Assembly (NCBI RefSeq): GCF_036906915.1
Contig: NZ_JBAKHX010000002.1
Location: 1-64,000, forward strand
DNA: 64,000 nucleotides
Reading direction: 5' to 3'
Source: Phytohabitans sp036906915
GTDB lineage: Bacteria > Actinomycetota > Actinomycetes > Mycobacteriales > Micromonosporaceae
Translations under genes and position numbers: made by a program
The notes under the pieces: model-generated
Database searches by the model: none
The model's input: only the letters and a program-made list of their open reading frames with translations
Told to the model about the DNA's origin: nothing
Shown here: positions 30,902-39,186 of the stretch, piece by piece
Position numbering within the stretch: the first letter of the stretch is position 1
How the letters are laid out: each line of letters starts with the position of its first letter

Positions 30902-31522
30902 ATGCCAGGTCAACAGCGCCGCGGCGGCGGGTCCGGTAACACCGAAGGTGGCGGCCGTCGCGAAGGTCGCGGTCGGGGTCGTGACGGGGGTAACTCTCCC
31001 GTCGAGAAGACCCCGCACCTCGAGCGTGTAGTCACCATCAACCGGGTTGCCAAGGTCGTCAAGGGTGGCCGCCGGTTCAGCTTCACCGCGCTTGTCGTGG
31101 TGGGCGACGGCGACGGCACGGTCGGCGTCGGCTACGGCAAGGCCAAGGAGGTGCCGGCCGCGATCGCCAAGGGCGTCGAGGAGGCCAAGAAGCACTTCTT
31201 CAAGGTGCCCCGCATCGCCGCCACGATTCCGCACCCCGTGCAGGGCGAAGACGCCGCCGGTGTGGTCCTGCTCAAGCCGGCCTCCGCCGGTACCGGTGTC
31301 ATCGCCGGTGGGCCGGTGCGTGCCGTGCTGGAGTGCGCGGGCATCCACGACGTGCTCTCCAAGAGCCTCGGCTCGTCCAACCCGATCAACATCGTGCACG
31401 CCACGGTCCGGGCCCTGAAGAGCCTGGAGGCGCCCGAGGCGGTCGCCGCCCGTCGTGGCCTGCCGGTCGAAGACGTCGCGCCCGCAGCGATGCTGGCGGC
31501 GCGTGCGGGGGTGGGGGCGTAA
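30902..31522 (+). CDS. rpsE: 30S ribosomal protein uS5
   Basis: A 206-residue protein at the mRNA entry side that takes part in decoding fidelity. The first 40 residues are a Gly/Arg-rich extension; the double-stranded-RNA-binding-like domain follows with RVVTINRVAKVVKGGRRFSF, and loop 2 (VVKGGRR), where spectinomycin resistance arises, is wild type. GxGKAKEVPAAI and GTGVIAGGPVRAVLE are canonical. ATG with ggaaggaaa upstream; the stop overlaps rpmD. Confidence 0.97.
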   Translation: MPGQQRRGGGSGNTEGGGRREGRGRGRDGGNSPVEKTPHLERVVTINRVAKVVKGGRRFSFTALVVVGDGDGTVGVGYGKAKEVPAAIAKGVEEAKKHFFKVPRIAATIPHPVQGEDAAGVVLLKPASAGTGVIAGGPVRAVLECAGIHDVLSKSLGSSNPINIVHATVRALKSLEAPEAVAARRGLPVEDVAPAAMLAARAGVGA

Positions 31523-31704
31523 TGGCACGCCTTAAGGTCACCCAGGTCCGGTCCAACATCGGCTCCAAGCGCAACCAGCGGGACTCGCTGCGGTCGCTCG
31601 GGCTGAAGCGGATCAACGACGTGGTGGTCAAGGAGGACCGTCCCGAAATCCGGGGCATGATCTTCGCGGTGAACCACCTCGTGAAGGTCGAGGAGGTCGA
31701 GTAA
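31522..31704 (+). CDS. rpmD: 50S ribosomal protein uL30
   Basis: A 60-residue protein with the family pattern KVTQVRSNIGSKRNQRDSLR and LGLKRINDVVV. Present in actinobacteria but missing from several other phyla. The ATG shares its first base with the rpsE stop (taatg), and its stop shares a base with the rplO start. Confidence 0.96.
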   Translation: MARLKVTQVRSNIGSKRNQRDSLRSLGLKRINDVVVKEDRPEIRGMIFAVNHLVKVEEVE

Positions 31705-32150
31705 TGACGATCATCAAGGTCCACCACCTCCGGCCCGCCCCGGGCTCCAAGACCGACAAGACCCGTGTGGGTCGCGGTGAGGGCTCCAAGGGCAAGACGG
31801 CCGGTCGCGGTACGAAGGGCTCGAAGGCCCGGAAGAACATCTCGGCGGCGTTCGAGGGTGGGCAGATGCCGATCCACATGCGCCTGCCGAAGCTGAAGGG
31901 CTTCAAGAACAAGAACAAGGTCGTGTTCCAGGTAGTGAACCTGGACCGGCTGGCCGAGCTGTTCCCGCAGGGCGGCGAGGTCGGACCGATCGAGCTGGTG
32001 CAGGCGGGCGCGGTCCGCAAGGGCCAGCCGGTCAAGGTACTCGGCACGGGCGACCTGGGTGGCGTCACGCTCCAGGTGTCGGCGCACGCGTTCAGCGCGT
32101 CGGCCAAGGAGAAGATCACTGCCGCAGGTGGCGCGGTCACCGAGCTGTAG
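31704..32150 (+). CDS. rplO: 50S ribosomal protein uL15
   Basis: A 148-residue late-core assembly protein. It starts MTIIKVHHLRPAPGSK, has the glycine/basic segment RVGRGEGSKGKTAGRGTKG and FEGGQMPIHMRLPKLKGF. ATG overlapping rpmD. Last ribosomal gene before the hairpin and the secY unit. Confidence 0.97.
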   Translation: MTIIKVHHLRPAPGSKTDKTRVGRGEGSKGKTAGRGTKGSKARKNISAAFEGGQMPIHMRLPKLKGFKNKNKVVFQVVNLDRLAELFPQGGEVGPIELVQAGAVRKGQPVKVLGTGDLGGVTLQVSAHAFSASAKEKITAAGGAVTEL

Positions 32151-32167
32151 CGAGAGAGTGCGGACGT

Positions 32168-32203
32168 GGCGCCCGATCAGTTGCCTGGCGACTGACGGGC
32201 GCC
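32168..32203 (+). terminator. strong hairpin between rplO and secY
   Basis: ggcgcccg (32168-32175) pairs with cgggcgcc (32196-32203); after a one-base bulge, tcagt pairs with actga. No T-run. It starts 17 bases after rplO and likely ends or attenuates the spc transcript. An AT-rich TAATAT at 32233-32238, outside it, could be the -10 of a secY promoter, although no good -35 is seen. Confidence 0.7.
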
Positions 32204-32382
32204 GCGCCCTACTATCTGGTGTTTCGTCCCGTTAATATAGTGATCGGTGTATGTCCCCGGGCGCATCTGCCCGAACTCACACCGTACTGTTAGAGTCCGT
32301 TCCCAGTATGGATGTCGGGCGTCCGCCCGGTTCCAAACCCGCCCCGCCACCTGAGGCGGCCGCCTCGCGCAGGAGGAAGAAG

Positions 32383-33711
32383 TTGCTCTCCGCGTTTCTC
32401 AGTGCGTTCCGCACGCCTGACCTGCGCAAGAAGCTGCTGTTCACGATAGGCATCGTGGCCATCTATCGGCTTGGCGCGACATTGCCGAGTCCGGGTGTCT
32501 CGTACGGCAACGCGCAGAAGTGCATCGAGGCCATGGAGACCGGCACTCCCGGCGTCTTCACCCTCCTCAACCTCTTCTCCGGCGGCGCGCTGCTGTCGCT
32601 GTCGGTCTTCGCGCTGGGCATCATGCCCTACATCACCGCGTCGATCATCCTTCAGCTGCTCACCGTCGTGATTCCGCGACTGGAGCAGCTCCGCAAGGAG
32701 GGCCAGTCCGGCCAGGCGAAGATCACCCAGTACACCCGGTACCTGACGCTGGGTCTTGCGATCCTCCAGTCGTCCGCCTTCGTGGCGCTGGCGCGCTCCG
32801 GTCAGCTCTTCAACAACCGGTGCCAGGAGTGGCCGCTCATCCCCGAGGGCACCGGGCTGCCCATGTGGATCACGCTCGTGACGCTGGTCATCACGATGAC
32901 CGCCGGCACCGGTGTCGTGATGTGGCTGGGCGAGCTGATCACCGACCGCGGCGTCGGCAACGGCATGTCCGTCCTCATCTTCACCTCGATCGCCGCCCGG
33001 CTTCCTTCCGAGGGTTGGTCGATCAAGGAGAGCCAGGGTTGGGGCGCCTTCTTCCTGGTCATCGCGCTCGTGCTCGTGGTCATCACCGCGGTCGTCTTCA
33101 TCGAGCAGGCGCAGCGGCGCATCCCCGTGCAGTATGCGAAGCGCATGATCGGCCGGCGCATGTACGGCGGCACCTCGACGTACATCCCGCTCAAGGTCAA
33201 CCAGGCGGGTGTCATCCCGGTCATCTTCGCGTCGTCACTGCTGTACCTGCCGCAGCTCGCGCTCCAGTTCGGCGACCCGAACGACCTCAACAACTTCGAG
33301 GCGTGGGTGCAGAACCACCTGGCCAACCCGGCCGACTGGGTCTACATCGTCGTCTACTTCTTCCTGATCATCTTCTTCACGTACTTCTACGTCTCGATCA
33401 CGTTCAACCCGACCGAGGTCGCGGAGAACATGAAGAAGTACGGCGGCTTCGTGCCGGGCATCCGCCCTGGTAAGCCGACCGCCGAGTACCTCGACTTCAT
33501 CCTGAGCCGCATCACCCTTCCTGGCTCCCTGTATCTGGGCCTGATCTCCGTCCTGCCGAACTTCTTCTTCATCTGGCTCGACAGCAGCGCCTACGTGAAC
33601 TTCCCGTTCGGTGGCACCGCCGTGCTGATCATGGTGGGCGTCGGCCTGGAGACCGTGAAGCAGATCGAGAGCCAGCTCATGCAGCGGAACTACGAAGGGT
33701 TCTTGCGGTAG
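32383..33711 (+). CDS. secY: preprotein translocase channel SecY
   Basis: A 442-residue protein with ten expected membrane segments that forms the export channel with SecE. The TTG at 32383 gives MLSAFLSAFRTPDLRKKLLF, matching the usual actinobacterial start, and has a perfect aggagg 6-12 bases upstream. An in-frame ATG at 32251 would add 44 Pro/Arg-rich residues that no SecY is known to need. GVIPVIFASSLLYLP and the IPVQYAKR loop are conserved. First gene of secY-adk-map. Confidence 0.95.
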   Translation: MLSAFLSAFRTPDLRKKLLFTIGIVAIYRLGATLPSPGVSYGNAQKCIEAMETGTPGVFTLLNLFSGGALLSLSVFALGIMPYITASIILQLLTVVIPRLEQLRKEGQSGQAKITQYTRYLTLGLAILQSSAFVALARSGQLFNNRCQEWPLIPEGTGLPMWITLVTLVITMTAGTGVVMWLGELITDRGVGNGMSVLIFTSIAARLPSEGWSIKESQGWGAFFLVIALVLVVITAVVFIEQAQRRIPVQYAKRMIGRRMYGGTSTYIPLKVNQAGVIPVIFASSLLYLPQLALQFGDPNDLNNFEAWVQNHLANPADWVYIVVYFFLIIFFTYFYVSITFNPTEVAENMKKYGGFVPGIRPGKPTAEYLDFILSRITLPGSLYLGLISVLPNFFFIWLDSSAYVNFPFGGTAVLIMVGVGLETVKQIESQLMQRNYEGFLR

Positions 33712-34365
33712 ATGAGGTTGGTATTGGTCGGTCCTCCCGGGGCGGGCAAGGGAACCCAGGCCGAGTTCATCGCCGCACACCTGGCCGTGCCCAAGATTTC
33801 GACGGGAGACATCTTCCGATCGAACGTCTCACAGGGCACGCCGCTGGGTGTGGAGGCACGGCGATACATGGACGCCGGTCAGCTCGTCCCGGACGAGGTG
33901 ACGATCAACATGGTGCGCGACCGCCTGGCCGAGCCGGACGCCGCCGACGGCTTCCTGCTCGACGGCTTTCCGCGCACCACACCGCAGGCGGTAGCGCTCG
34001 ACAAGCTGCTGGCTGACCTCGGCACCGCGCTCGACCTGGTAATGGAGTTGGTCGTCGACGACGACGAGGTGATCCGGCGGCTGTCGGGCCGGCGCACCTG
34101 TCGTGGCTGCGGCAAGATCTGGCACGTCGAGTTCGACGCCACCACGCACGAAGACGTCTGCGACAGGTGCGGCGGGCAGCTCTTCCAGCGCGACGACGAC
34201 AAGCCGGAGACGATCGCGAACCGGCTCGTCGAGTACACGCAGAAGACCTCGCCGCTGGTCGACTACTACGGCGCGCAGGGCAAGCTGGTCGGCATCGACG
34301 CGACCGGTCCGGTCGAAGACGTCACGGTGCGAGCGATCGACGCCCTGCGCTCCTACGGCGGCTAG
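33712..34365 (+). CDS. adk: adenylate kinase, zinc LID type
   Basis: A 217-residue long-form adenylate kinase converting ATP + AMP to two ADP. The P-loop GPPGAGKGT is at residues 7-15, DGFPRT near 84-89, and the LID domain holds four cysteines (130, 133, 150, 153) that should bind zinc, as in Gram-positive enzymes. The ATG directly follows the secY stop codon with no gap. secY-adk-map is a conserved actinobacterial order. Confidence 0.97.
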   Translation: MRLVLVGPPGAGKGTQAEFIAAHLAVPKISTGDIFRSNVSQGTPLGVEARRYMDAGQLVPDEVTINMVRDRLAEPDAADGFLLDGFPRTTPQAVALDKLLADLGTALDLVMELVVDDDEVIRRLSGRRTCRGCGKIWHVEFDATTHEDVCDRCGGQLFQRDDDKPETIANRLVEYTQKTSPLVDYYGAQGKLVGIDATGPVEDVTVRAIDALRSYGG

Positions 34366-34375
34366 CCTCACTGCT

Positions 34376-35215
34376 ATGCGTCGCCACCAACTCGCCATTC
34401 AGCTCAAGACGCCGGCTCAGATCGAAAAGATGCGCGCCGCCGGCCTCGTCGTCGCGGCCGCGCTGGCCAGGATGCGCGACGCGGTGGCGCCCGGCGTGTC
34501 GACGGCGGAGCTTGACGCGATCGCCGAGTCGGTGATCCGGGAGGCGGGGGCGGTGCCCTCGTTCAAGGGGTACCACGGCTTTCCCGCCTCGATCTGCTCG
34601 TCCGTCAACGAGCAGATCGTGCACGCGATCCCGTCGACGAAGCAGGTCCTGCGCGACGGAGACATCATCTCGATCGACTGCGGGGCCGTACTGGACGGCT
34701 GGCACGGCGACGCCGCGGTCACGGTTCCGGTCGGTGAAGTGCGGCCCGAGCTGCTGCGCATGGCGCAGGTGGCGGAGGATGCGATGTGGGCGGGCATCGC
34801 CGCCGCGGCACGAGGTGCGGCCTCCGGGCGCGGCCGCCTGACCGACATCTCGTACGCCGTGGAGTCCGCGGTGCGGCGCGGTGGCCGGTACGGGATCGTC
34901 GACGGGTACGGCGGCCACGGTATCGGCACCGAGATGCACCAGGATCCGCACGTGCTCAACCACGGCCGCCCGGGGCGGGGGCCGCGCCTGGTGCCCGGGC
35001 TGGCGCTGGCGATCGAGCCGATGATCACGATCGGCTCGCCGCGCACGGTCGAGCTGGACGACGGCTGGACCGTGGTTACCCGCGACGGCTCCGTGGCCGT
35101 GCATGTCGAGCACTCGATGGCGATCCTCGAAGACGGCGTGTGGGTGTTGACCGCCGAAGACGGTGGCCGCAACCGTCTCGGCAACCTGGTCAGCTCGCTG
35201 GCTGCCGTCGGTTGA
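34376..35215 (+). CDS. map: methionine aminopeptidase, type I
   Basis: A 279-residue metalloprotease that removes the initiator methionine from new proteins. The five metal ligands are visible in order: the two Asp in SIDCGAVLDGWHGDAAV, the His in GHGIGTEMHQDP, and the Glu residues in AIEPMITIG and VEHSMAI. The ATG at 34376 begins 10 bases after adk. It lacks the N-terminal zinc-finger linker of some actinobacterial Map proteins, so a second copy may exist elsewhere. Confidence 0.95.
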   Translation: MRRHQLAIQLKTPAQIEKMRAAGLVVAAALARMRDAVAPGVSTAELDAIAESVIREAGAVPSFKGYHGFPASICSSVNEQIVHAIPSTKQVLRDGDIISIDCGAVLDGWHGDAAVTVPVGEVRPELLRMAQVAEDAMWAGIAAAARGAASGRGRLTDISYAVESAVRRGGRYGIVDGYGGHGIGTEMHQDPHVLNHGRPGRGPRLVPGLALAIEPMITIGSPRTVELDDGWTVVTRDGSVAVHVEHSMAILEDGVWVLTAEDGGRNRLGNLVSSLAAVG

Positions 35216-35237
35216 CGAGTGAGGCATTCTCGTATGT

Positions 35238-35771
35238 ATGGGAGTGCCGGACGGGATGCGCGCGGGGGACGCCGATCGGCAGGCGGTGGCGGACAAGCTG
35301 CGCGGCGCGCTCGACGAGGGCCGGCTCGATCTGCACGAGTACGACGAGCGCCTCCAGCAGGCGTACGCGGCCAAGACGTACGGCGAGCTGGATCGCCTGC
35401 TCGCTGACCTGCCCGGGCCGGTGCCGGGGGAGCGGGCCCAGGTGGTGCCGGTGCAGCCGCCCGAGGTGTACGCGGGGGCCACCCGGCGGTGGCTCGCCGA
35501 GACCTGGGATGGGTACTTCGGCGTCGTGGCGGTGTGCGTTGTGATCTGGGCGGTCATCAGCGCCATGGCCGGCGACGTGGTGTATTTCTGGCCCGGTTGG
35601 GTGGCCGGGCCGTGGGGGGCCGTGCTCCTCGTCACCACGGTGGCCGGGCTGGCCAACGGGGAGCCCCGCAAGTGGGCCGCCAAGCAGGCCCGCAAGAAGA
35701 CGGCGAAGATCGAGAAGAGGGCCCGTAAGCAGGGCGAACGCCGGCGTGAGGCGACCGAGGACGCCGACTGA
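35238..35771 (+). CDS. DUF1707 membrane protein
   Basis: A 177-residue protein with an N-terminal DUF1707 (SHOCT-like) domain at residues 7-62, pattern GDADRQAVADKLRGALDEGR then DLHEYDERLQQAYAAKTYGELD. Two hydrophobic segments follow (about 91-113 and 119-140) and the C-terminus is a basic Lys/Arg helix (KWAAKQARKKTAKIEKRARK). DUF1707 proteins are widespread in actinomycetes and their function is unknown. It sits between map and infA, away from its usual sensor neighbours. ATG start after a ctcgtatgt region without a strong ribosome binding site. Confidence 0.85.
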   Translation: MGVPDGMRAGDADRQAVADKLRGALDEGRLDLHEYDERLQQAYAAKTYGELDRLLADLPGPVPGERAQVVPVQPPEVYAGATRRWLAETWDGYFGVVAVCVVIWAVISAMAGDVVYFWPGWVAGPWGAVLLVTTVAGLANGEPRKWAAKQARKKTAKIEKRARKQGERRREATEDAD

Positions 35772-35780
35772 GGTCTCGGT

Positions 35781-35810
35781 TTGCTGTCAATACGTGAACG
35801 GGCGTACACT
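35781..35810 (+). promoter_or_regulatory. infA operon promoter
   Basis: TTGCTG (35781-35786) and TACACT (35805-35810) are 18 bases apart. The start is predicted near 35817, giving a leader of about 140 bases. The leader contains a strong stem ctccggc/gccggag with inner cccac/gtggg (35834-35872). Confidence 0.65.
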
Positions 35811-35833
35811 GGCTGATCGGCGCGCAGCGTCCA

Positions 35834-35872
35834 CTCCGGCGTGCCCACCTGCGCTCTTGTGGGTAGCCGGAG
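35834..35872 (+). promoter_or_regulatory. hairpin in the infA leader
   Basis: ctccggc (35834-35840) pairs with gccggag (35866-35872), and cccac/gtggg extends it inward. A second small stem gggt/accc follows near 35887-35902. Probably structural leader RNA; no known family is recognised. Confidence 0.5.
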
Positions 35873-35955
35873 CCGCGGCTGGCGCGGGTCTCTCAAACCC
35901 GTGAAAAGACGTTGCGAGCCTGTCCGAAGAACCCGACGTCAGGACAGCGGAGGAC

Positions 35956-36177
35956 ATGCCCAAAAAAGACGGGGCCATCGAGATCGAGGGCCGAGTGATC
36001 GAGCCACTCCCGAACGCCATGTTCCGGGTGGAGCTCGCCAACGGCCACAAGGTACTGGCTCACATCAGCGGCAAGATGCGGCAGCACTACATCCGCATCC
36101 TGCCCGAGGACAGGGTCGTCGTCGAGCTCTCGCCGTACGACCTGACTCGTGGGCGGATCGTCTACCGCTACAAGTAG
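35956..36177 (+). CDS. infA: translation initiation factor IF-1
   Basis: A 73-residue OB-fold factor that binds the ribosomal A site during initiation. Nearly the whole chain is diagnostic: MPKKDGAIEIEGRVIEPLPN at the start, then GHKVLAHISGKMR and a TRGRIVYRYK end. ATG with agcggagg upstream. Heads the infA-rpmJ-rpsM-rpsK-rpsD-rpoA-rplQ cluster. Confidence 0.98.
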   Translation: MPKKDGAIEIEGRVIEPLPNAMFRVELANGHKVLAHISGKMRQHYIRILPEDRVVVELSPYDLTRGRIVYRYK

Positions 36178-36249
36178 TCGGGTTCAACCACTTCAGTCCG
36201 GCGCCGCGACGCGTCGCGGTCACGGGCGTGGACGAAGTAAAGGCAAACC

Positions 36250-36363
36250 GTGAAGGTCAAGCCGAGCGTCAAGAAGATCTGCAACAAGTGCCGGGTTATC
36301 CGCCGGCACGGCCGGGTCATGGTCATTTGCGTTGACCCGCGCCACAAGCAGCGCCAGGGCTGA
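36250..36363 (+). CDS. rpmJ: 50S ribosomal protein bL36, zinc type
   Basis: A 37-residue protein with the zinc ligands Cys11, Cys14, Cys27 and His32. It is the C+ form; a cysteine-free paralogue may exist elsewhere. GTG start with gaagtaaagg upstream. The 72-base gap before it contains a perfect 16-base palindrome, ccgcgacgcgtcgcgg (36204-36219). Confidence 0.96.
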   Translation: MKVKPSVKKICNKCRVIRRHGRVMVICVDPRHKQRQG

Positions 36364-36427
36364 CGCACCTAACTGCAAATGCTCGCCCCAGCCGCTTCAG
36401 CGGTCCACCCCCGGTCGGAGGCCGGGG

Positions 36428-36447
36428 CCTCACCAGGGCAGGTGAGG
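36428..36447 (+). promoter_or_regulatory. hairpin between rpmJ and rpsM
   Basis: cctcacc (36428-36434) pairs with ggtgagg (36441-36447) around agggca in a 133-base gene-free gap. No promoter with clear boxes was found here. It may be part of an rpsM leader. Confidence 0.4.
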
Positions 36448-36496
36448 GTGGGGCGGGTCCAGACCTCCGTGAGATACCTGAGGAGTACGCCCGCAC

Positions 36497-36877
36497 ATGG
36501 CACGTCTAGTCGGCGTCGACCTCCCCCGCGAAAAGCGGATGGAGATCGCGCTCACCTACATCTTCGGGGTCGGTCGCACCCGCGCCAGCGAGACGCTGGC
36601 CGCCACCGGCATCAGCCCCGACAAGCGCGCCAAGGACCTCACGGACGACGAGATCGTTCAGCTCCGTGACTACATCGACGCCAACTACAAGGTCGAAGGC
36701 GACCTGCGCCGCGAGGTCGCCGCGGACATCCGCCGCAAGGTCGAAATCGGCTGCTACGAGGGCATTCGGCACCGCCGGGGCCTGCCCGTGCGCGGCCAGC
36801 GGACGCGCACCAACGCCCGCACCCGCAAGGGCCCGAAGCGGACCGTCGCCGGCAAGAAGAAGCCCGGCAAGAAGTAA
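36497..36877 (+). CDS. rpsM: 30S ribosomal protein uS13
   Basis: A 126-residue protein of the small-subunit head contacting the P-site tRNA and the large subunit. It begins MARLVGVDLPREKRMEI, has the helix-two-turn-helix YIFGVGRTRASETL, and GLPVRGQRTRTNARTRKG near the basic C-terminus. ATG start with acctgaggag upstream. Confidence 0.97.
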   Translation: MARLVGVDLPREKRMEIALTYIFGVGRTRASETLAATGISPDKRAKDLTDDEIVQLRDYIDANYKVEGDLRREVAADIRRKVEIGCYEGIRHRRGLPVRGQRTRTNARTRKGPKRTVAGKKKPGKK

Positions 36878-36878
36878 G

Positions 36879-36941
36879 ACAAACCGGAATTCGGGTCGGG
36901 TGCCGTCGTGGTCATCCACGGCTCCTAACCGGTCCGGAGAG
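36879..36941 (+). repeat. structured intergenic repeat, copy 2 (before rpsK)
   Basis: Second copy of the 62-base element also found after rplL and before the RsmC-like gene. Here the outer stem is ccgga/tccgg, changed on both sides relative to copy 1 (cggaac/gttccg), and the inner gccgt/acggc stem is kept. It fills most of the gap between rpsM and rpsK, 24 bases before the rpsK start. Confidence 0.8.
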
Positions 36942-36964
36942 TTACATAGGAGCGCAGTTAACTT

Positions 36965-37369
36965 ATGCCACCGAAGGCTCGTGCCGGGGCCGCCAAGAAG
37001 GTCCGGCGCAAGGAACGCAAGAATGTCGCGCACGGTCAGGCGCACATCAAGAGCACCTTCAACAACACCATCGTCTCGATCACGGACCCGACCGGTGCGG
37101 TGATCTCCTGGGCGTCCGCCGGTCAGGTGGGCTTCAAGGGCTCCCGCAAGTCGACGCCGTTCGCCGCGCAGCTGGCCGCCGAGGCAGCTGCCCGCCGCGC
37201 CATGGAGCACGGCATGCGCAAGGTCGACGTGTTCGTCAAGGGCCCCGGCTCCGGCCGGGAGACCGCGATCCGTTCGTTGCAGGCCGTCGGCCTGGAGGTC
37301 GGGCAGATCGCCGACGTCACGCCGCAGCCGCACAACGGGTGCCGTCCGCCGAAGCGGCGCCGGGTCTGA
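36965..37369 (+). CDS. rpsK: 30S ribosomal protein uS11
   Basis: A 134-residue protein of the small-subunit platform near the mRNA exit and E site. It has NVAHGQAHIKSTFNNTIVSI, GFKGSRKSTPFAAQ and the C-terminal TPQPHNGCRPPKRRRV. ATG start; the gap upstream is occupied by repeat copy 2, which ends close enough to influence initiation. Confidence 0.97.
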   Translation: MPPKARAGAAKKVRRKERKNVAHGQAHIKSTFNNTIVSITDPTGAVISWASAGQVGFKGSRKSTPFAAQLAAEAAARRAMEHGMRKVDVFVKGPGSGRETAIRSLQAVGLEVGQIADVTPQPHNGCRPPKRRRV

Positions 37370-37382
37370 GGGAGAACGAGAG

Positions 37383-38009
37383 ATGGCTCGCTACACAGGT
37401 GCTGACTGCCGCCGTTGCCGGCGGGAGAAGATGAAGCTGTTCCTCAAGGGCAGCAAGTGCGACGGTCCGAAGTGCCCGTTCGAGTCCCGGCCGTTCCCGC
37501 CCGGGCAGCACGGCCGCGGCCGCACGAAGGAGTCGGAGTACCTGCTCCAGCTCCGTGAGAAGCAGAAGGCCCGCCGCGTGTACGGCGTGCTGGAGAAGCA
37601 GTTCCGCGGGTACTACGAGGAGGCCGTTTCCAAGCCGGGCAAGACCGGTGAGGTGCTGCTGCAGATCCTCGAGTCGCGGCTCGACAACGTGGTCTACCGC
37701 GCCGGCTTCGCCAAGTCTCGCGACATGGCTCGCCAGCTCGTCAAGCACGGCCACTTCCTGGTTAACGGCAAGAAGGTCGACATCCCCTCGTTCCGGGTCA
37801 CCGAGCACGACATCGTCGACGTGCGCCCGAAGTCGAAGGAGATGACCCCGTTCATCGTGGCGCAGGCCGAGGCCGGCTCGAAGACGGTGCCGGCGTGGCT
37901 GGAGGCGATCCCCAGCCAGATGAAGATCCTCGTGCACACCCTCCCGGCCCGGCAGGTCATCGACACGCAGGTCCAGGAGCAGCTAATCGTCGAGCTCTAC
38001 TCCAAGTAG
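37383..38009 (+). CDS. rpsD: 30S ribosomal protein uS4, zinc type
   Basis: A 208-residue primary assembly protein and mRNA-entry helicase component. The N-terminus has four cysteines (9, 12, 26 and 31) of the zinc-binding form of S4, and the S4 RNA-binding domain (RLDNVVYRAGFAKSRDMARQ) follows at about residues 98-117. In other bacteria S4 represses its operon; the large hairpin downstream could relate to that. ATG with gagggagaac upstream. Confidence 0.97.
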   Translation: MARYTGADCRRCRREKMKLFLKGSKCDGPKCPFESRPFPPGQHGRGRTKESEYLLQLREKQKARRVYGVLEKQFRGYYEEAVSKPGKTGEVLLQILESRLDNVVYRAGFAKSRDMARQLVKHGHFLVNGKKVDIPSFRVTEHDIVDVRPKSKEMTPFIVAQAEAGSKTVPAWLEAIPSQMKILVHTLPARQVIDTQVQEQLIVELYSK

Positions 38010-38017
38010 GTTTTGAT

Positions 38018-38073
38018 CGCCCTGTAGTGGCCCCGGCGGCGCCGTGCGCCTAGCCAGGAGCCACTACAGGGCG
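38018..38073 (+). promoter_or_regulatory. 14-base-pair hairpin between rpsD and rpoA
   Basis: cgccctgtagtggc (38018-38031) pairs perfectly with gccactacagggcg (38060-38073); the 28-base loop can pair further (ggcg/cgcc). It starts 9 bases after rpsD. The tail is ccaaaac, without T-run, so it is more likely an attenuator, an RNase site or a stabiliser that sets the rpsD:rpoA ratio. Confidence 0.7.
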
Positions 38074-38132
38074 CCAAAACTGAGAAGGTGGCCGTCAAAT
38101 AGTGGGCGGCCCCGGCAGAAAGAGAAAACACA

Positions 38133-39155
38133 GTGCTCATCACCCAACGGCCGAGCCTCTCCGAGGAGTCGATCAGCGAGACCCGTTCGCGGTTCACCAT
38201 CGAGCCGCTCGAGCCGGGTTTCGGTTACACGCTTGGCAACTCGCTCCGGCGTACCCTGCTCAGCTCAATCCCCGGCGCGGCTGTCACCAGCATCAAGATC
38301 GATGGTGTGCTGCACGAGTTCACCACGATCCCCGGGGTCAAGGAAGACGTCGTCGAGCTGGTCATGAACGTCAAGGAGCTGTGCGTCAGCTCCGAGCACG
38401 ACGAGCCGGTCAGCATGTACCTGCGCAAGCAGGGCCCGGGCGACGTGACCGCCGGTGACATCCAGCCCCCGGCCGGCGTGTCCGTGCAAAACGCCGACCT
38501 CAAGCTCGCGACCCTCAACGGCAAGGGCCGGCTCGACATGGAGCTGACCGTCGAGCGGGGCCGCGGCTACGTCACCGCCGCCCAGAACAAGCAGGCCGGC
38601 GCCGAGATCGGCCGCATCCCGGTCGACTCGATCTACTCGCCGGTGCTCAAGGTGACCTACCGCGTCGAGGCGACCCGTGTGGAGCAGCGCACCGACTTCG
38701 ACCGGCTGATCATCGATGTCGAGACCAAGGCGTCGATCGGCCCGCGTACCGCCCTGGCCTCGGCCGGCTCTACCCTGGTCGAGCTCTTCGGCCTGGCCCG
38801 CGAGCTCGACGAGACCGCCGAGGGCATCGACATCGGCCCGTCGCCGCAGGACGCGCAGCTCGCTGCCGACCTGGCGCTGCCGATCGAGGAGCTGGACCTC
38901 ACCGTCCGGTCATACAACTGCCTCAAGCGCGAGGGCATCAACACTGTCGGTGAGCTCATCGGGCGCACCGAGGCCGACCTCCTCGATATAAGGAACTTCG
39001 GTCAGAAGTCCATCGACGAGGTCAAGATGAAGCTCGCCGGGATGGGTCTGGGTCTGAAGGACTCGGCTCCCAACTTCGACCCGGCGCACGTCGTGGACTC
39101 CTTCGGCGAGGTGGACTACGACTCCGACGACTACCGCGAGACCGAGCAGCTCTAG
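38133..39155 (+). CDS. rpoA: DNA-directed RNA polymerase subunit alpha
   Basis: A 340-residue subunit. The N-terminal domain (to about 230) dimerises and scaffolds beta and beta prime: FTIEPLEPGFGYTLGNSLRR is diagnostic. The C-terminal domain (about 255-315) binds UP elements and activators, with SYNCLKREGINTVGELI and the FGQKSIDEVK helix. The tail is acidic. GTG start with gcagaaagag upstream. Confidence 0.98.
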   Translation: MLITQRPSLSEESISETRSRFTIEPLEPGFGYTLGNSLRRTLLSSIPGAAVTSIKIDGVLHEFTTIPGVKEDVVELVMNVKELCVSSEHDEPVSMYLRKQGPGDVTAGDIQPPAGVSVQNADLKLATLNGKGRLDMELTVERGRGYVTAAQNKQAGAEIGRIPVDSIYSPVLKVTYRVEATRVEQRTDFDRLIIDVETKASIGPRTALASAGSTLVELFGLARELDETAEGIDIGPSPQDAQLAADLALPIEELDLTVRSYNCLKREGINTVGELIGRTEADLLDIRNFGQKSIDEVKMKLAGMGLGLKDSAPNFDPAHVVDSFGEVDYDSDDYRETEQL

Positions 39156-39186
39156 CGGGTCCCTGAAATAACGAGGAGCACCAACG

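Noticed and set aside
32251..32382. Longer SecY starting at the ATG at 32251
   Set aside because: The extra 44 residues are Pro/Arg-rich and precede the canonical start, and the TTG at 32383 has a perfect ribosome binding site.
36204..36219. Perfect palindrome ccgcgacgcgtcgcgg between infA and rpmJ as a regulator site
   Set aside because: It lies inside a cotranscribed gap without promoter signals; GC-only palindromes of this size arise easily in this composition.
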